Shown here: positions 23,315 to 31,465 of the stretch, in pieces
Layout of the letters: every line of letters begins with the position of its first letter
How positions within the stretch are numbered: the stretch's first letter is position 1
Assembly: GCA_019459485.1 (NCBI GenBank)
Contig: JAIBEZ010000028.1
Coordinates: forward strand, 62,001 to 126,000
Source: Prolixibacteraceae bacterium
Lineage (GTDB): Bacteria > Bacteroidota > Bacteroidia > Bacteroidales > Prolixibacteraceae
Length of the DNA stretch: 64,000 nucleotides
Direction of reading: 5' to 3'
Position numbers and translations under genes: made by a program
Notes under the pieces: generated by a model
Seen by the model: only the letters and a program-made list of their open reading frames with translations
Told to the model about the DNA's origin: nothing
The model's database searches: none

Positions 23315-25672
23315 TTAACCCACAAGGGATCGGTCGGATTGCTTTTTATGGTCGCCTGAATAATTAGTTCTCTTTCGCTCTGAAAGCTCTTTTTTGTGTT
23401 TTTGCAATTTTACGCCGGAAGATTTTTTCAAATCTTTATTCTTTTCCAGAGTTAGCCTTGCCATCAGGTAACTTACCGTTGACTCAGCGCCCTGGTTAAG
23501 GTTCACATGCGTATCTTCCAGCCCGTCGTAACATCCACCGGTACTTGGATTGTAAACAATCTGGTGCAAACGGTTGCTTCCCATAAACCAGTTGAAAGCT
23601 ATTTCCTTTTTCTCACGGTAATCGTCGTCGTTAAATTCATGGTAAAATTTACTCAACGTCATTATGGTATAGGCAACATCAATGGGCTGTTCTCCAAATT
23701 TTTCTGCTTTTTGTCCTTTTTGCAACCAATGTCTGTTAGAAATCACTTCAATCCCGTTCTCATTGAAAATCTGTTTCAGCAAAAATTTAAACGATGCAAG
23801 GGCAATGTCCTTATAAACCGTATCCTTTGTCAGTAACCAGGCGTAAAGCATGGCTTCGGGCAAGGTACTGTTTCCGTAGGTGAGGTAACTTTCAAACCAT
23901 TCCCAACCTTTGGATGACTCGTGTTTGTACATCTGAGTCAAACGATTGGCAAATGTTGTAATGAGTTCAATATTTTTCAGTGAATCTACCGCGGTTTGAT
24001 AATGATATAATCCTTTTACGGCAAATGCCATCGACCTTGTGGAGCTTATCCTGCTCATGTGCGGCAGTGATTTTTCAATTATAGTTATGGCATCGGCGAT
24101 AAGTTTTCTGGGCAACTGGTCTGTTAATGAAGTCAGATAGCCCAAAGCCCAAATGGCACGGCCATTGGAATCATCTAAATTAACTTCCTGGTTTTGCCCG
24201 GTAAAATGGAGATCTTTATCGACATAATTTAGAAAGTCACCTTCGGGTTGCTGGCAGAATTTTATAAAGCCGAGGTATTTTCTGATCCTGGATATGATTT
24301 TCTTATCGCCGGTTGTTTCCAGATACATGCAAGACGCAACAAGCGCCCTGGCATTGTCATCTAGCGTATATCCCGAACCAATATCCGGTTGGTTAATTTT
24401 TGAGAACTGAATCATACCGACACTGGTGGTCATATCGTCTAAATGCTTCAGGTTGATGTCCGGCAAATTATACCGGATCGTGATTTTATCGCCCACAATT
24501 TTATCGAACAACAAAGCATGCGCAACGGCAGAATTTTCCCACGCTGTTGAAACTATTTTCTGCAAGGTATTTATGCTGATACTCCTTCGCAATTTATCGT
24601 TTTTGAGCAGCTTGTTCACAGCAGCGGCCAATTGCTGCGTATTCCGAAAATCGAAAATGATACCTGTATCCTTTGTTAAAATTTCTTTTGCGTGTGGTAT
24701 CGGTGTCGAAATGATGGGGCAGCCACAACTCATTGCGTAAACAAAAGTGCCGCTTACAGCCTGGTTCGGATCGTTGGTGGTAAACAGGTAAATGTCGGTA
24801 AGCTGCAAATATTCGAGCAACTCGGGCAAATCCAAATATTTGTTGATAAATCGTACATTGTCGTTAAGGCCAAGTTCCTCTACTTTCTGAACAAGCATTT
24901 TCCGGTACTTTTCACCTTCGTTTTTCACTACTTCAGGATGGGTCTTCCCTATTACCAAAAACGTGGTTTCGGGATGTTTTTTAACAATGGCCGGCAATGC
25001 TTCAATGGTGGTTTCAATGCTTTTTCCTGAACCTAATAAACCAAATGTGGTCAGAACTCTGCGGCCTTTTAGTTTATACTTCAGCTTCAGCGAAGTTTTG
25101 TTTAAGCGGGGAACCAAATGGGTTCCGTGCGGTATTACAGAAATTTTCTGCGAAGGCACGCCATAATCGTTTGTTAAAAGTCCGGCGGAATTGTTGGTCA
25201 TTACAATGATCGCTTCACTTGCAGCCGCTATCTGCTGTACGTTTATTTTGAATTTTTCGTCAGGATTCGGCAATACAGTGTGAAAAACAATCACAACGGG
25301 TTTTGAAATTGAAGTAAGAAACTCCACGAATGCTTGTTCCTGAAGATGAAAAAAGCCAAACTCATGCTGAATCAATACCATTTTCAGGTCATGGTCATTG
25401 TTTATTTTGGTTGCCAGTTTCTCATATTCGGCAGCGATGGAAGTTTTAAGCACATATTTCACTTCAGCGGGATATTTATAGTCCACATCATCCGCTTCCA
25501 GTGCGCATACTTTTATCGACAGTGAATTGCTGAATTTATTGTCCAACGATTTTATCAGATCCTGAGAATAAGTTGCTATGCCGCATTCTCTGGGTGGATA
25601 GGATGTAAGAAATAAAACCTGGGTCAAAGTATTCCGATTCACGATATCCTCATTAATTATTTTAGTTTTCAT
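23315..25672 (-). CDS. GT4 glycosyltransferase fused to (alpha/alpha)6 glycosidase-like domain
   Basis: The 785-residue fusion begins with a GT-B glycosyltransferase 4 domain (about 15-400): SYPPRECGIATYSQDL opening, LLGSGKSIETTIEAL donor domain and the SGTFVYAMSCGCPIIST loop. A C-terminal all-helical domain follows (about 420-750: YTLDDNARALVA, EWFESYLTYGNSTLPEAML), resembling an (alpha/alpha)6 glycosidase. Such fusions are typical partners of GH130 enzymes, and a GH130 gene lies 3 kb upstream on the same strand. A beta-mannan or similar glycan is possible but not shown. The C-terminal 35 residues are lysine-rich. Confidence 0.85.
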   Translation of the reverse strand: MKTKIINEDIVNRNTLTQVLFLTSYPPRECGIATYSQDLIKSLDNKFSNSLSIKVCALEADDVDYKYPAEVKYVLKTSIAAEYEKLATKINNDHDLKMVLIQHEFGFFHLQEQAFVEFLTSISKPVVIVFHTVLPNPDEKFKINVQQIAAASEAIIVMTNNSAGLLTNDYGVPSQKISVIPHGTHLVPRLNKTSLKLKYKLKGRRVLTTFGLLGSGKSIETTIEALPAIVKKHPETTFLVIGKTHPEVVKNEGEKYRKMLVQKVEELGLNDNVRFINKYLDLPELLEYLQLTDIYLFTTNDPNQAVSGTFVYAMSCGCPIISTPIPHAKEILTKDTGIIFDFRNTQQLAAAVNKLLKNDKLRRSISINTLQKIVSTAWENSAVAHALLFDKIVGDKITIRYNLPDINLKHLDDMTTSVGMIQFSKINQPDIGSGYTLDDNARALVASCMYLETTGDKKIISRIRKYLGFIKFCQQPEGDFLNYVDKDLHFTGQNQEVNLDDSNGRAIWALGYLTSLTDQLPRKLIADAITIIEKSLPHMSRISSTRSMAFAVKGLYHYQTAVDSLKNIELITTFANRLTQMYKHESSKGWEWFESYLTYGNSTLPEAMLYAWLLTKDTVYKDIALASFKFLLKQIFNENGIEVISNRHWLQKGQKAEKFGEQPIDVAYTIMTLSKFYHEFNDDDYREKKEIAFNWFMGSNRLHQIVYNPSTGGCYDGLEDTHVNLNQGAESTVSYLMARLTLEKNKDLKKSSGVKLQKHKKELSERKRTNYSGDHKKQSDRSLVG

Positions 25673-25920
25673 ATGTCAAAGTATTTATTAATTATTTATC
25701 AATTAAAAAGGATGGCGTGGATCATTCAATAAAAATCCTAAAGGTTTTAAAGGTTGGACATGGTCGAAAATGAATTTTATAATTGCAGGCTGACAAAAAC
25801 ATGTCAGATATTCCCCACAAGGCATTTCCGGCAAATACGAATATGATTGAAAACAATGCGTTGACCTTAACTTTTGACGAAACGATGATCGGAACTATTG
25901 CAGTTCTTTATCGGAAGCTG

Positions 25921-26319
25921 TCACGATATCTCAGTTTTAAATTCTTTTTTGCGGACGATCTTTTTAAGCAGAAACTGACCAATTGCAGTAATTGCGCGGG
26001 AGTTTGTAGCAACAACGCTGGTTACTCCAAACTGTAAAATGGTGCCTAACAGTTTTTTAATTATACCGCCGGAACCACCAATGGCTATTTTTTTAGAAAG
26101 ATAACCTGAAACCAAACCAAGGGCGCCACCTAAAATGTTATCGATCAAATTGGGTGTTCCAACAATGTTGCCCATCGCATTTTTGATCAGGTTCGCAGGC
26201 TTCAGTCTTTCTACGACAACGAAGAAATCTTCTTCCAAACGCTGTCCGTTTTCAATCTGCCTGTATTGCAAGCTTTGAATTGCATTCTTAAGTCCGGCTG
26301 ATGTTGTGATGTTTTCCAT
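25921..26319 (-). CDS. Gly-rich amphipathic protein of unknown function
   Basis: The 132-residue protein has a charged N-terminal helix region followed by hydrophobic glycine-rich segments (NILGGALGLVSGYL, GGSGGIIKKLLGTILQFGV) and a basic tail. No family of known function is recognised. It starts 6 bp after the holin-X-like gene and is its partner in the same operon, so a role at the membrane is likely. The 25673-25920 spacer downstream holds no gene that I can support. Confidence 0.72.
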   Translation of the reverse strand: MENITTSAGLKNAIQSLQYRQIENGQRLEEDFFVVVERLKPANLIKNAMGNIVGTPNLIDNILGGALGLVSGYLSKKIAIGGSGGIIKKLLGTILQFGVTSVVATNSRAITAIGQFLLKKIVRKKEFKTEIS

Positions 26320-26325
26320 GTTATT

Positions 26326-26667
26326 TTATTTAAGCATCTTTTTAACGATGTAGTCAGCGACAATTCTTTTAAGCGTTTTGTGCAAAAGAAAATTTAAAAC
26401 AATCGCTGCAATGCCATATAGAACAGCAACCGCAAAGAACCCAAAATAAACTTTGCCGAAGATTTCGCCAAGCCAGTATGCCAATCCCAATGTGAGAAAA
26501 AGCATGAATGAGGCAATCAATATCAATACCGCATAATGAGAAATCAGAGATGAAACCACATCTGAAGTTTTATCAACAGCTTTAAGCTTGACCAGCTCAT
26601 AGCCTGTTTTGCTGTAATCAACAGCGCTTTCGAACAGCGATTCAAATACATTTGTATTGTCTTCCAT
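26326..26667 (-). CDS. Holin-X-like (phage holin family) small membrane protein
   Basis: The 113-residue protein has two transmembrane segments (about 46-68 and 75-97) after an amphipathic N-terminus (YSKTGYELVKLKAVDKTS), the layout of the putative holin-X/PF07332-type family. These are chromosomal proteins found with YtxH and CsbD in stress clusters. There are no phage genes nearby, so a lytic role is not implied. It overlaps nothing and is 6 bp upstream of the Gly-rich partner gene. Confidence 0.8.
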   Translation of the reverse strand: MEDNTNVFESLFESAVDYSKTGYELVKLKAVDKTSDVVSSLISHYAVLILIASFMLFLTLGLAYWLGEIFGKVYFGFFAVAVLYGIAAIVLNFLLHKTLKRIVADYIVKKMLK

Positions 26668-26766
26668 GACTTCAGACTTTATAGTATTTACATATTTTAT
26701 ACCGGTTGGTCAGCTTTTTGCCGATTGCTCCGATAATTTAGGATTACCTCTAATTTGCCTGAAAGG

Positions 26767-26913
26767 TTATTTGATCATCTGATCCGGAAGATTTACTTTC
26801 CGTTTCTTTTCTAAATCGATCGAGGTCAATATGCTGATGACAATCAGTGTGCCTTTGCCCGACCGGTTAAACTTCCGAAGGGACAATAGGGGTTTCAGGG
26901 TTATATCTTTCAT
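26767..26913 (-). CDS. Doubtful small ORF in the holin-YtxH gap
   Basis: The 377-bp stretch 26668-27044 has no convincing gene. One minus frame runs from a TTG at 27033, with an internal ATG at 26913 giving 48 residues (MKDITLKPLLSLRKF...). It has no recognisable motif and no coding-like composition. It is listed only because the flanking genes appear to form one operon. It may simply be spacer. Confidence 0.2.
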   Translation of the reverse strand: MKDITLKPLLSLRKFNRSGKGTLIVISILTSIDLEKKRKVNLPDQMIK

Positions 26914-27044
26914 TTGTCTGGCTTTATTCCTTTTAAAATTTGAATCCGCTCCGGAAACGATAAAAGTGAAAAACTTCACTGTCAAACTTTCCGGAGCAGG
27001 TTCAATGCCAACGTTACTCACGTAACATTTCAATTTTAAATTCC

Positions 27045-27299
27045 TTATTTAAGGTTTTCTGTTTTGTGCATTTTCTGATCGGCATAGTCGGAAACTTCAC
27101 CTTTTACTTTTTCTAATTTTTCGGTGATGCTGTCAACTATTTCGCTCAATTTTTCTTTCACGCCTTCAGCGTAAGCTCCACTTTGTCTTGCTATTTTTTT
27201 ACGGGTTACCGAACCTCTATGTGGTGCGAATAAAATTCCTACCAATGCACCGGCGGCTGCTCCAGCCACGACGCTTAACAATACTTTTCCTGAATTCAT
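27045..27299 (-). CDS. YtxH-domain protein
   Basis: The 84-residue protein shows the YtxH signature: an N-terminal glycine/alanine-rich membrane segment (LLSVVAGAAAGALVGILFAPHRGS) followed by a long charged helix (EKLSEIVDSITEKLEKVKGE, landmark region). YtxH is a general-stress protein of unknown molecular role in Bacillus. It lies in the operon running from CsbD 1 (28238) to the Gly-rich protein (25921). Confidence 0.88.
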   Translation of the reverse strand: MNSGKVLLSVVAGAAAGALVGILFAPHRGSVTRKKIARQSGAYAEGVKEKLSEIVDSITEKLEKVKGEVSDYADQKMHKTENLK

Positions 27300-27351
27300 A
27301 ATTTCTGTTTTAAATGATTAATTTATAATGCGATGATTAAATTTTAATGTC

Positions 27352-27495
27352 TTATCCCCGGATGACCCGAAGTATTATTGCAATGATGGCAATAACAAGG
27401 AGAATGTGAATGACGCTACCAACGCTATAGGCAAAGAATCCAATTGCCCATCCGATGATGAGGATTACTGCTATTAGATAAAGTAAATTTCCCAT
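27352..27495 (-). CDS. Lmo0937-family mini membrane protein (copy 1)
   Basis: The 47-residue protein MGNLLYLIAVILIIGWAIG... is almost wholly hydrophobic, with two transmembrane segments separated by a Tyr/Gly turn and a short basic end (RVIRG). This matches the Lmo0937-type family found in stress loci. A second copy is at 31466-31624 with the same MGNLLY start and HxLLVIAIIAIILRVI tail. The function of the family is not known. The gene lies 52 bp upstream of ytxH and 48 bp downstream of the exported RskA-like protein. Confidence 0.87.
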   Translation of the reverse strand: MGNLLYLIAVILIIGWAIGFFAYSVGSVIHILLVIAIIAIILRVIRG

Positions 27496-27543
27496 GATGT
27501 GTAAATTTAAACTTGTTAATATTTATTTGTCAATTAAATACAG

Positions 27544-27993
27544 CTAATTCGTGAATCTGTCTGTGGTTAATACAACCTGAGAACCTGGATATTGAACACT
27601 CGCGTCATTTTCGGTTGTTATAAATATTTGTGTAGGCGTAAATGACGATACTGTTTCGAACGATGCTTTTAATTTCTTCGACATGAACTTTGTGGAACTA
27701 TCGATCTGTCCGATGTTTTTTGTTTCTTCGCGGTCGGTAACCATCCAAACAACATAAGATAGTTTTGAGGGATCCAATCGTTGCACTTCAGCCAGATTTG
27801 TCATCTTCAATTTAATCACATAGTTGCGATTATTGTCTCTGGTGATTTTTGCAAAACCACGTGCGGCCGGCACAACTGATGAAGTCAAAAAGTTATACTT
27901 TTTGGCCTGTGATTCCAATGAAAAAAGCAGCATAATAGCAAAGACTCCTAAGAAAATCTTTTTTGTAAGTGTGTTCGTTTTTAATGTTTTCAT
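27544..27993 (-). CDS. Exported protein with RskA-like beta domain
   Basis: The 149-residue product has a signal peptide (LGVFAIMLLFSLESQA) and a beta-rich domain with GFAKITRDNNRNYVIKLKMTNL and YVVWMVTDRE segments. These recall the periplasmic domain of anti-sigma-K (RskA) proteins, but without the transmembrane or sigma-binding parts. The similarity is by eye and weak. It follows CsbD 1 by 56 bp and is probably in the same operon under site 9. Confidence 0.72.
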   Translation of the reverse strand: MKTLKTNTLTKKIFLGVFAIMLLFSLESQAKKYNFLTSSVVPAARGFAKITRDNNRNYVIKLKMTNLAEVQRLDPSKLSYVVWMVTDREETKNIGQIDSSTKFMSKKLKASFETVSSFTPTQIFITTENDASVQYPGSQVVLTTDRFTN

Positions 27994-28049
27994 TTCGTAT
28001 TTAATTTAAGTTTGGAAAAGAGTTGTTTTGTACATTTATATTTTTTTTA

Positions 28050-28238
28050 TCAATAAAGCTCTGCAATAATTTTCGACAATTCTTCTTTTGTCTTGCCAAG
28101 TCTGATTTGAAGCCTATCAATTAATTCTTCTTCTTTCCTCTCCAAAAACAAATTGTCGCTTTTTGTTAAAACCGCGAATTTACGTTTCAGCTTACACTTT
28201 ATTTTTTGCCAGCTATCTGTTGCTTCTATATCAGTCAT
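28050..28238 (-). CDS. CsbD-like stress protein 1
   Basis: This is a small charged CsbD-family helical protein of about 62 residues, with the family's WxxIKxKxKxKFAxLTxxD core and GKTKEELSKII tail. The frame is open to 28277, but the -7 element of promoter site 9 (28275-28282) overlaps that point, so the start must be ATG 28238 (MTDIEATDSW). It heads the long stress operon that continues through the RskA-like, Lmo0937, YtxH, holin-X and Gly-rich genes. Confidence 0.85.
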   Translation of the reverse strand: MTDIEATDSWQKIKCKLKRKFAVLTKSDNLFLERKEEELIDRLQIRLGKTKEELSKIIAELY

Positions 28239-28274
28239 ATCTTCAAATTCAAAGTGTGCAGTAATAGCACTTAA

Positions 28275-28343
28275 CAAAGGTGAGGATATGGTGACTGTAA
28301 AGCGTTACACAATTCCGTAAAAAAGTTACATCTTTCACAGACT
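28275..28343 (-). promoter_or_regulatory. Regulon promoter site 9 (CsbD 1 operon)
   Basis: Minus strand: box 1 AGTCTGTGAAAGATGTAA, box 2 GGAATTGTGTAAC, cores 21 bp apart, -7 element CACCTTTG (28275-28282) at the 30-nt offset. Predicted transcription start about 28270. It sets the CsbD 1 start codon at 28238. Confidence 0.84.
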
Positions 28344-28467
28344 GCGCATCTGGATTCATGCTTTCTTTCAGGTTTTGTACCTGTTATTGATTTTATTTAT
28401 GTTATAAGTAATTCTGAACGACCAATTTTGGTTGCATTCTTTTTCAGGGTTCTCGGGGTGCAGTTGA

Positions 28468-28653
28468 TTAAAGTGATGCTGTGATTTTCTTCAGCTTTTC
28501 CTTTGTTTGGCCAAGTCCGGCCTGATGTTTTCCGAACATCTCCTCTTTTTTTCCTTCAGCAAATAACTGGTCGTTATTTACCAAACCTGCAAATTTTTGT
28601 TTGAGTCTGCCTTTCTGCTCGGTCAAATTTCCTTTTGCTTCAGTAGCGTTCAT
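28468..28653 (-). CDS. CsbD-family stress protein 2
   Basis: This protein of about 61 residues is a clear CsbD member: MNATEAKGNLTEQKGRLKQK start, LVNNDQLFAEGKKEE middle and GQTKEKLKK end. The frame is open to 28695, but the -7 box of site 10 overlaps there, so the start is ATG 28653. It is a separate transcription unit from CsbD 1, with which it shares the overall pattern but not close identity. Confidence 0.9.
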   Translation of the reverse strand: MNATEAKGNLTEQKGRLKQKFAGLVNNDQLFAEGKKEEMFGKHQAGLGQTKEKLKKITASL

Positions 28654-28692
28654 CTCGTTAAAATTTATAGTGGTGAAACCATTTTCACCATA

Positions 28693-28761
28693 CAAATTTG
28701 AGACTCAAACGTCAGCAAAACGTTATACAATTTTTGGAAATAATTACATCTTTCACACATT
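28693..28761 (-). promoter_or_regulatory. Regulon promoter site 10 (CsbD 2)
   Basis: Minus strand: box 1 AATGTGTGAAAGATGTAA, box 2 AAATTGTATAAC, cores 21 bp apart, -7 element CAAATTTG (28693-28700) at the 30-nt offset. An extra box 1 in opposite orientation lies next to it at 28771-28788. Confidence 0.85.
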
Positions 28762-28770
28762 GGGGGAGCG

Positions 28771-28788
28771 ATGTGTGAATGATGTAAC
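28771..28788 (+). promoter_or_regulatory. Isolated plus-strand copy of box 1
   Basis: Sequence ATGTGTGAATGATGTAAC on the plus strand matches box 1 perfectly, but no box 2 or -7 element follows at the usual positions. With box 1 of site 10 it makes a 17-bp-arm inverted repeat around a 10-bp loop. It could be an accessory activator site or a remnant left beside repeat A4. Confidence 0.6.
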
Positions 28789-28790
28789 TG

Positions 28791-28950
28791 GATTGTCCGT
28801 TTTCATACCTCTTTGGCCTTTTGTGCCAGTCAGTTGTGGTTATTTGTAATCATTTTCAGGCAACTTAATGACAATCAAATGACGATTGAATGCCCTTCGG
28901 CAGGCTCAGGGAACTACTTTTATGACATTGGGTAATATTTCGGATATCCG
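28791..28950. repeat. Phased 11-bp array, family A copy 4 (inverted)
   Basis: On the minus strand: head ATATCCGAAATATTACCCAA, then CCCTGAGCCTGCCGAAGGGC, then 11-bp units ATTCAATCGTC, ATTTGATTGTC, ATTAAGTTGCC, TGAAAATGATT, ACAAATAACCA, CAACTGACTGG, and tail GGTATGAAAACGGACAATCC. It is most like copy 1. It fills the spacer behind the GH130 stop codon (28958). Confidence 0.85.
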
Positions 28951-28957
28951 TATAATA

Positions 28958-30559
28958 TTACTTTACCTCTTCCTTTTTGCTTCCGGAGGCTTTTAGCACG
29001 TCGAGCAGTTCTTGCAGGTTTACAGTTGCATAAGTTGATGCATGATCAGACATGGCATAAGGGATAATAAGGTCGTCGTTATGGATCATCGAACCACACG
29101 AATAAATTACATTTGGCACATAACCTTCTCTTTCTTCTTCGTTTGGCACCATCAACGGACTGCTCAGCCTTCCGATTTCTTTCTCCGGATTTTCAAGTTC
29201 GTACAAGGCAGCGCCCAAAGTGTATTCACGCATCGAACCCACCGCATGTGTAATAACCAGCCAGCCATCTTTGGTTTCTATAGGCGAACCTGAATTGCCC
29301 ACCTGCACCAGTTCCCATGAGTATTTGGGTTCCATTATTATTTTGGCTTCGCGCCAGATATTGATACTCTCGGAATAAGCGATGTAATTATTTACGCCGT
29401 CAATTCTGCAAAGCATGGCATATTTACCATTAATCTTCCGTGGAAACAGCGCCATTCCCTTGTTTCGGGCAATCTCGCCATTAATAGGCAAAACCTTAAA
29501 ATCATAAAAATCTTTGGTGCTGATCAACTTAGGCAGAATGGTCATTCCATCGAATGCTGTGTATGTGGCATAATAAGTTATTTCTCCATTGTCATCAGTA
29601 AATTTAACAAAACGGGCATCTTCAATTCCTCTTTGTTCGGTTGCCGATATGGGGAAAATAACCCTTTCTGAAATCGACGAATCAATAGAGAAATGAATCT
29701 CATAATGCGATGAAGCCAGCCACATCATTTGATTGATGATTTTTATCTGATCTTCGGTAAGTTCCGGATTTTTTATGGCTATTTCAAGGTTTTTCATCAA
29801 TTCGCCATAGGTAAAACTGTCGCCTAACTTATCAAGGATGAAATCGGGAGAAATGACATTTCCCTTCTCCTGGGTTTTTTCATGCTTTTCGAGGCCGGCC
29901 GAAGGCATCACATTTTCCGGGTCTTGTACTTCTTCAATGTTATCAAGTATTGCTGGCGATGTTGAATTTCCGGGATCCTGCATTCCTTTCAGTTTCTCCT
30001 GAAAGCTTTTCTTATCGTAAGTGTTACGTATAATTTTATCTGCTTCGGCCAGCATTTTGCCAGCAGGTTCAATTGTCAGGTTGTTGTGTTTATCGAGTAT
30101 TCCCGAACGGAAAACTACTGATGAAATATGCCCTTCGCCGGTTGCGCGAAAACTGAAAATTACCCTTTTCTCGTCGGATCTTATTTCCGACTGATCGGGA
30201 TGTTCCATAATTGACGGATTAAAAAAAGCTGCTGATTCGATAGAATATTCCAACGTGAAATACGAACCTATCAATGCTTTTTGGGCTACGCTTAAGTCTT
30301 CTTCATTCACTTCTATTTTATCAAAAATAGGGGCAAGCCTGACAAAATGTTTCTCGAATATTTTTGAAATGTTCCTGTGACGACGCGAAAAACCTCTCAG
30401 AACCTGGCTCATGGCAATATTTACTTCCTTTTCGGGCATTGCCAAAACTTTTCTGATAATGTTAGCGGACCTTTCGTCGTCCAAATAAAGAAAACGGGCG
30501 ATTACCCGGCTCGAATCGGGAGAGAACGTATATTTTTTTCTGGTAACAGTTACTAGCAT
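28958..30559 (-). CDS. GH130-family glycosidase/phosphorylase
   Basis: The 533-residue protein has a helical N-terminal extension (about 1-230) and a five-bladed beta-propeller GH130 domain with the family's late motif GYVPNVIYSCGSMIHNDDLI (residues about 475-494) and GWLVITHAVGS before it. GH130 members phosphorolyse or hydrolyse beta-mannosides; the N-terminal extension recalls beta-1,2-mannosidase-type members. The nearby GT4 fusion (23315-25672) is a likely functional partner. Activity and linkage are inferred from family only. No regulon promoter precedes it. Confidence 0.86.
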   Translation of the reverse strand: MLVTVTRKKYTFSPDSSRVIARFLYLDDERSANIIRKVLAMPEKEVNIAMSQVLRGFSRRHRNISKIFEKHFVRLAPIFDKIEVNEEDLSVAQKALIGSYFTLEYSIESAAFFNPSIMEHPDQSEIRSDEKRVIFSFRATGEGHISSVVFRSGILDKHNNLTIEPAGKMLAEADKIIRNTYDKKSFQEKLKGMQDPGNSTSPAILDNIEEVQDPENVMPSAGLEKHEKTQEKGNVISPDFILDKLGDSFTYGELMKNLEIAIKNPELTEDQIKIINQMMWLASSHYEIHFSIDSSISERVIFPISATEQRGIEDARFVKFTDDNGEITYYATYTAFDGMTILPKLISTKDFYDFKVLPINGEIARNKGMALFPRKINGKYAMLCRIDGVNNYIAYSESINIWREAKIIMEPKYSWELVQVGNSGSPIETKDGWLVITHAVGSMREYTLGAALYELENPEKEIGRLSSPLMVPNEEEREGYVPNVIYSCGSMIHNDDLIIPYAMSDHASTYATVNLQELLDVLKASGSKKEEVK

Positions 30560-30683
30560 GGGATTCCGTTTTTTAATTTATTCTGCTGTATTTGATTGGC
30601 TAAAGTAATATTTATGGAGTGGTACTTCGCTTTTATCTGTAATATTCGAATTTTTGTTCCGAAGTAAATTTATTTGTTAACAC

Positions 30684-30720
30684 ATAAAAGCCAGCTCCAA
30701 AAAAGGAAGCCGGCTTTTAT
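30684..30720 (-). terminator. Terminator of the mini-membrane-protein operon
   Basis: ATAAAAGCCAGCTCC and GGAAGCCGGCTTTTAT form a stem of about 15 bp with an A6 loop (two mismatches), 80 bp after the last gene (30800) of the minus-strand unit. On the minus strand it is followed by a T-containing run. The rest of the 240-bp spacer to 30559 holds nothing clear. Confidence 0.75.
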
Positions 30721-30799
30721 GTTTTGACCAGAGCAACTATTTAAACATTTAGCATCATTCTATCGGATTGAAAATGAATGGTAAAATAAACAGATACCT

Positions 30800-30994
30800 C
30801 TATGATTCATCTTTTGTGGTGCGCACCAAGCTGATCCCTGCAATGAAAAATATAAAGCCGAGTATCCCGTAAATAACAAGCGCTTTAAGTTCTCCTGTAG
30901 CTCCTGCGCCATTTACAAACAATACAGCTGCATATATTAGTCCACCTATTCCGAGTACAGTAAGTACAGCACCAAAGATTCTTTTAAGATTCAT
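30800..30994 (-). CDS. Small two-helix membrane protein
   Basis: The 64-residue protein has two transmembrane segments (about 8-28 and 38-56) and a charged end (RTTKDES). No family with known function is recognised. It is the last of five small membrane-protein genes from 31966 down to 30800, with short gaps of 6-34 bp, sharing promoter site 11. Confidence 0.75.
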   Translation of the reverse strand: MNLKRIFGAVLTVLGIGGLIYAAVLFVNGAGATGELKALVIYGILGFIFFIAGISLVRTTKDES

Positions 30995-31026
30995 AGTTTT
31001 ATTTTATGTGTGGATGAAAACTGATT

Positions 31027-31212
31027 TTACACGTTGATATTCGTAAGATAAGTGAACAGGCCAAAAACCTTTAGCAGCCAAATAATAAGCGCAATCACAA
31101 CCACAATGTTGAAGATTTGTTTGATTTTGCGATCCATGGGTATGAATGAATTGATCAGCCATAGAACAACACCAATAATGATAATAATAAGTAAAACAGT
31201 TAATAGTGGCAT
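31027..31212 (-). CDS. Thivi_2564-family small membrane protein
   Basis: The 61-residue protein has two transmembrane helices with the central NSFIPMDRKIKQIFN loop that marks the Thivi_2564 family. Its function is unknown, and relatives recur in stress-protein clusters. It lies 34 bp after the DUF3185 gene and 32 bp before the final gene of the operon. Confidence 0.85.
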   Translation of the reverse strand: MPLLTVLLIIIIIGVVLWLINSFIPMDRKIKQIFNIVVVIALIIWLLKVFGLFTYLTNINV

Positions 31213-31246
31213 ATAAATTAATTTAGAAGTTTATACTAAGATATTT

Positions 31247-31456
31247 TTACTTTTTCTTATCAACAGCAACCACAACAATACCTCCCACAATAAGCACCAA
31301 ACCAACTATTGGTGACCATTGTACCGGGTGGTTCTTTTCTGCGTTAATCTGAATAGGTCCTAAATCAACCACCTTTTCTTTGGTCACATAATTAAATCCG
31401 GTATAAATCATCATGATTATACCAAGTCCGATAAGGACAATTCCGATTGTTTTCAT
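31247..31456 (-). CDS. DUF3185-type small membrane protein
   Basis: The 69-residue protein has one N-terminal and one C-terminal transmembrane segment with an exposed loop (VVDLGPIQINAEKNHPVQWS) and a lysine-rich end. This is the DUF3185 layout. Function is not known. It is 9 bp downstream of the second Lmo0937 gene, so tightly co-transcribed. Confidence 0.82.
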   Translation of the reverse strand: MKTIGIVLIGLGIIMMIYTGFNYVTKEKVVDLGPIQINAEKNHPVQWSPIVGLVLIVGGIVVVAVDKKK

Positions 31457-31465
31457 GTTCTGTTT

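Noticed and set aside
26326-26667. Prophage remnant suggested by the holin-like protein
   Set aside because: No other phage gene is nearby; chromosomal holin-X-like proteins are common in stress clusters.
26660-26702. TTTACATATTTTATACC as box 1 before the holin-like gene
   Set aside because: Three mismatches to the consensus and box 2 would overlap the start codon; the operon is better explained by site 9.
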